Below, in pieces: positions 63,288 to 64,000 of a stretch of DNA of 64,000 nt (position 1 is the stretch's first letter; each line of letters opens with the position of its first letter). Made by a program: the position numbers and the translations under genes. Where the stretch lies: positions 1,426,001 to 1,490,000 of the forward strand of contig NZ_JACDTZ010000001.1 in the NCBI RefSeq assembly GCF_013978595.1, given 5' to 3'. Source of the DNA: Corynebacterium haematomassiliense. GTDB lineage: Bacteria; Actinomycetota; Actinomycetes; Mycobacteriales; Mycobacteriaceae. The notes under the pieces were generated by a model, which ran no database searches, had not been told where the DNA came from, and saw nothing but the letters and a program-made list of their open reading frames with translations.

Positions 63288-64000
63288 CTAGCGCAGGCGC
63301 TTTCCGACGAGACCCGCGGCCAGCGTGTTGCCGGAAGACTGGTCCACGAGCAGGAAGTTGCCCACCGCGCCGCGGGCGGCGTAGGGCTCGACCGGCAGCT
63401 CGTCGGCGGTCTGGATGGTCACGTGCGCGATCTCGTTGAGTGCGACAGCCTCGGGCGAGGTGTTGTCGCCGGCGGCGCCGTCAATGTCGAGGACGCGGTC
63501 CACGCTGGCCACCCGGGCGCGCACGAACGCGGTGCCGATGCGCAGCTTCACGGCCTGCCCGGCGCGCAGCTCCTTCTCGGTCAGCCCCACCACGGTGGCA
63601 GCGAACTCGCGCACGTCCTCCGGCCGAGATTGCGAGGCCAGAAGGTCGCCGCGGGTCAGGTCGATCTCGTCGGCGAGGCGCAGGGCGACGGAGTCGCCGG
63701 CGTGGGCGGTGTCCACTGGGCCGTCGGTGGAGTCGATGCCGGCCACGGTGGTTTTCCGGCCGTAGGGGGCAAGGATCTCGTCACCGACGGAGACGGAACC
63801 GGCGTTGACGCGGCCGGCGTAGGCGCGGTAGTCGGTGGCGTGCTCGCGAAGCACGTACTGGATGTTGAAGCGGAAGTCCAGGTCATCGGCGCGGCCGTGG
63901 TTGACCGGGATGGTCTCCAGCAGCTCCAGCACGGTCGGGCCGGTATACCAGGGGGTCTCCGCGGACAGTTCAGCCACGTTGTCGCCCTTGAGCGCGGAGA
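63288..64000 (-). CDS. cysN: Sulfate adenylyltransferase large subunit, C-terminal part
   Basis: The frame is open to the window edge (SALKGDN precedes AELSAETPWYTGPTVLELLE), so the GTPase N-terminal part is outside. The visible 237 residues are the EF-Tu-like domains 2 and 3 of CysN: FRFNIQYVLREHATDYRAYA, GRVNAGSVSVGDEILAPYGR, and KLRIGTAFVRARVASVDRVL. With CysD it activates sulfate to adenosine 5'-phosphosulfate. It precedes cysY by 11 nt in the assimilatory sulfate operon. Confidence 0.93.
   Translation of the reverse strand, partial: SALKGDNVAELSAETPWYTGPTVLELLETIPVNHGRADDLDFRFNIQYVLREHATDYRAYAGRVNAGSVSVGDEILAPYGRKTTVAGIDSTDGPVDTAHAGDSVALRLADEIDLTRGDLLASQSRPEDVREFAATVVGLTEKELRAGQAVKLRIGTAFVRARVASVDRVLDIDGAAGDNTSPEAVALNEIAHVTIQTADELPVEPYAARGAVGNFLLVDQSSGNTLAAGLVGKRLR

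Overview
The window is a high-GC actinobacterial chromosome segment, almost certainly from a Corynebacterium. Three things suggest this. The gene order (pknG, ackA-pta, purT, purA, fba, pyrE, a rhodanese, clpB, gltS, ald, hspR-dnaJ-grpE-dnaK, cysN/cysY/cysZ) matches, from memory, the C. glutamicum pknG-to-cys region. HspR/HAIR control of chaperone genes is actinobacterial. The secreted proteins carry the C-terminal architectures of corynebacterial surface proteins. No rRNA, tRNA, IS element, phage or CRISPR array was recognised.

Layout. 1-1.4 kb: 3' part of pknG. 1.5-8.4 kb (minus): a two-gene surface module (locus A), a very large membrane-anchored stalk protein followed 6 nt later by a membrane-anchored metzincin metalloprotease. 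8.9-12.7 kb: purT-like, pta and ackA. 12.8-14.6 kb: an AbiE-type (type IV) toxin-antitoxin pair. 14.7-22.3 kb: a 1721-residue repeat adhesin flanked on both sides by 5'-truncated copies of its own C-terminal region, each with its own terminator. 22.3-34.9 kb: housekeeping genes (purA, fba, GH76, TrmH, pyrE, rhodanese, panB/panC) plus a stress PRC/DUF2382 protein and a FUSC-type membrane protein. 34.9-45 kb: clpB, an Abi-like HEPN gene, gltS, a globin-reductase, a nitrilase, a DUF1023 pair and pyruvate:quinone oxidoreductase. 45.1-46.8 kb: small membrane proteins and direct repeats. 46.8-52.4 kb: a second, paralogous stalk plus metzincin module (locus B). 52.6-58.7 kb: the heat-shock cluster hspR, dnaJ, grpE, dnaK and ald. 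58.8-64 kb: an AI-2E family permease, a DJ-1/PfpI protein, a nucleosidase, and the start of the assimilatory sulfate cluster (cysZ, cysY, cysN).

Most distinctive points. (i) The stalk/metzincin pair occurs twice with the same order, strand and near-zero spacing, so it looks like a functional cell-surface unit that I cannot match to a named system. (ii) Locus B is bracketed by direct copies of the 3' end of hspR. (iii) The adhesin sits among silent copies of its C-terminal cassette. (iv) At least four families of short dispersed or paired repeats are visible: a 134-bp double-palindrome element (two copies), a box with core TTGCYTATCGACG and flank CCTCCGG (a dozen copies, in genes, intergenic DNA and terminators), a 110-125 bp promoter-like repeat (two copies), and the hspR-tail repeat.

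Regulation visible in the sequence: HAIR operators at clpB, dnaJ and dnaK, a perfect GlxR/CRP-type site before the PRC/DUF2382 gene, a perfect 16-bp palindrome before the AbiEi antitoxin, and an inverted pair of consensus DnaA boxes at the nitrilase start.
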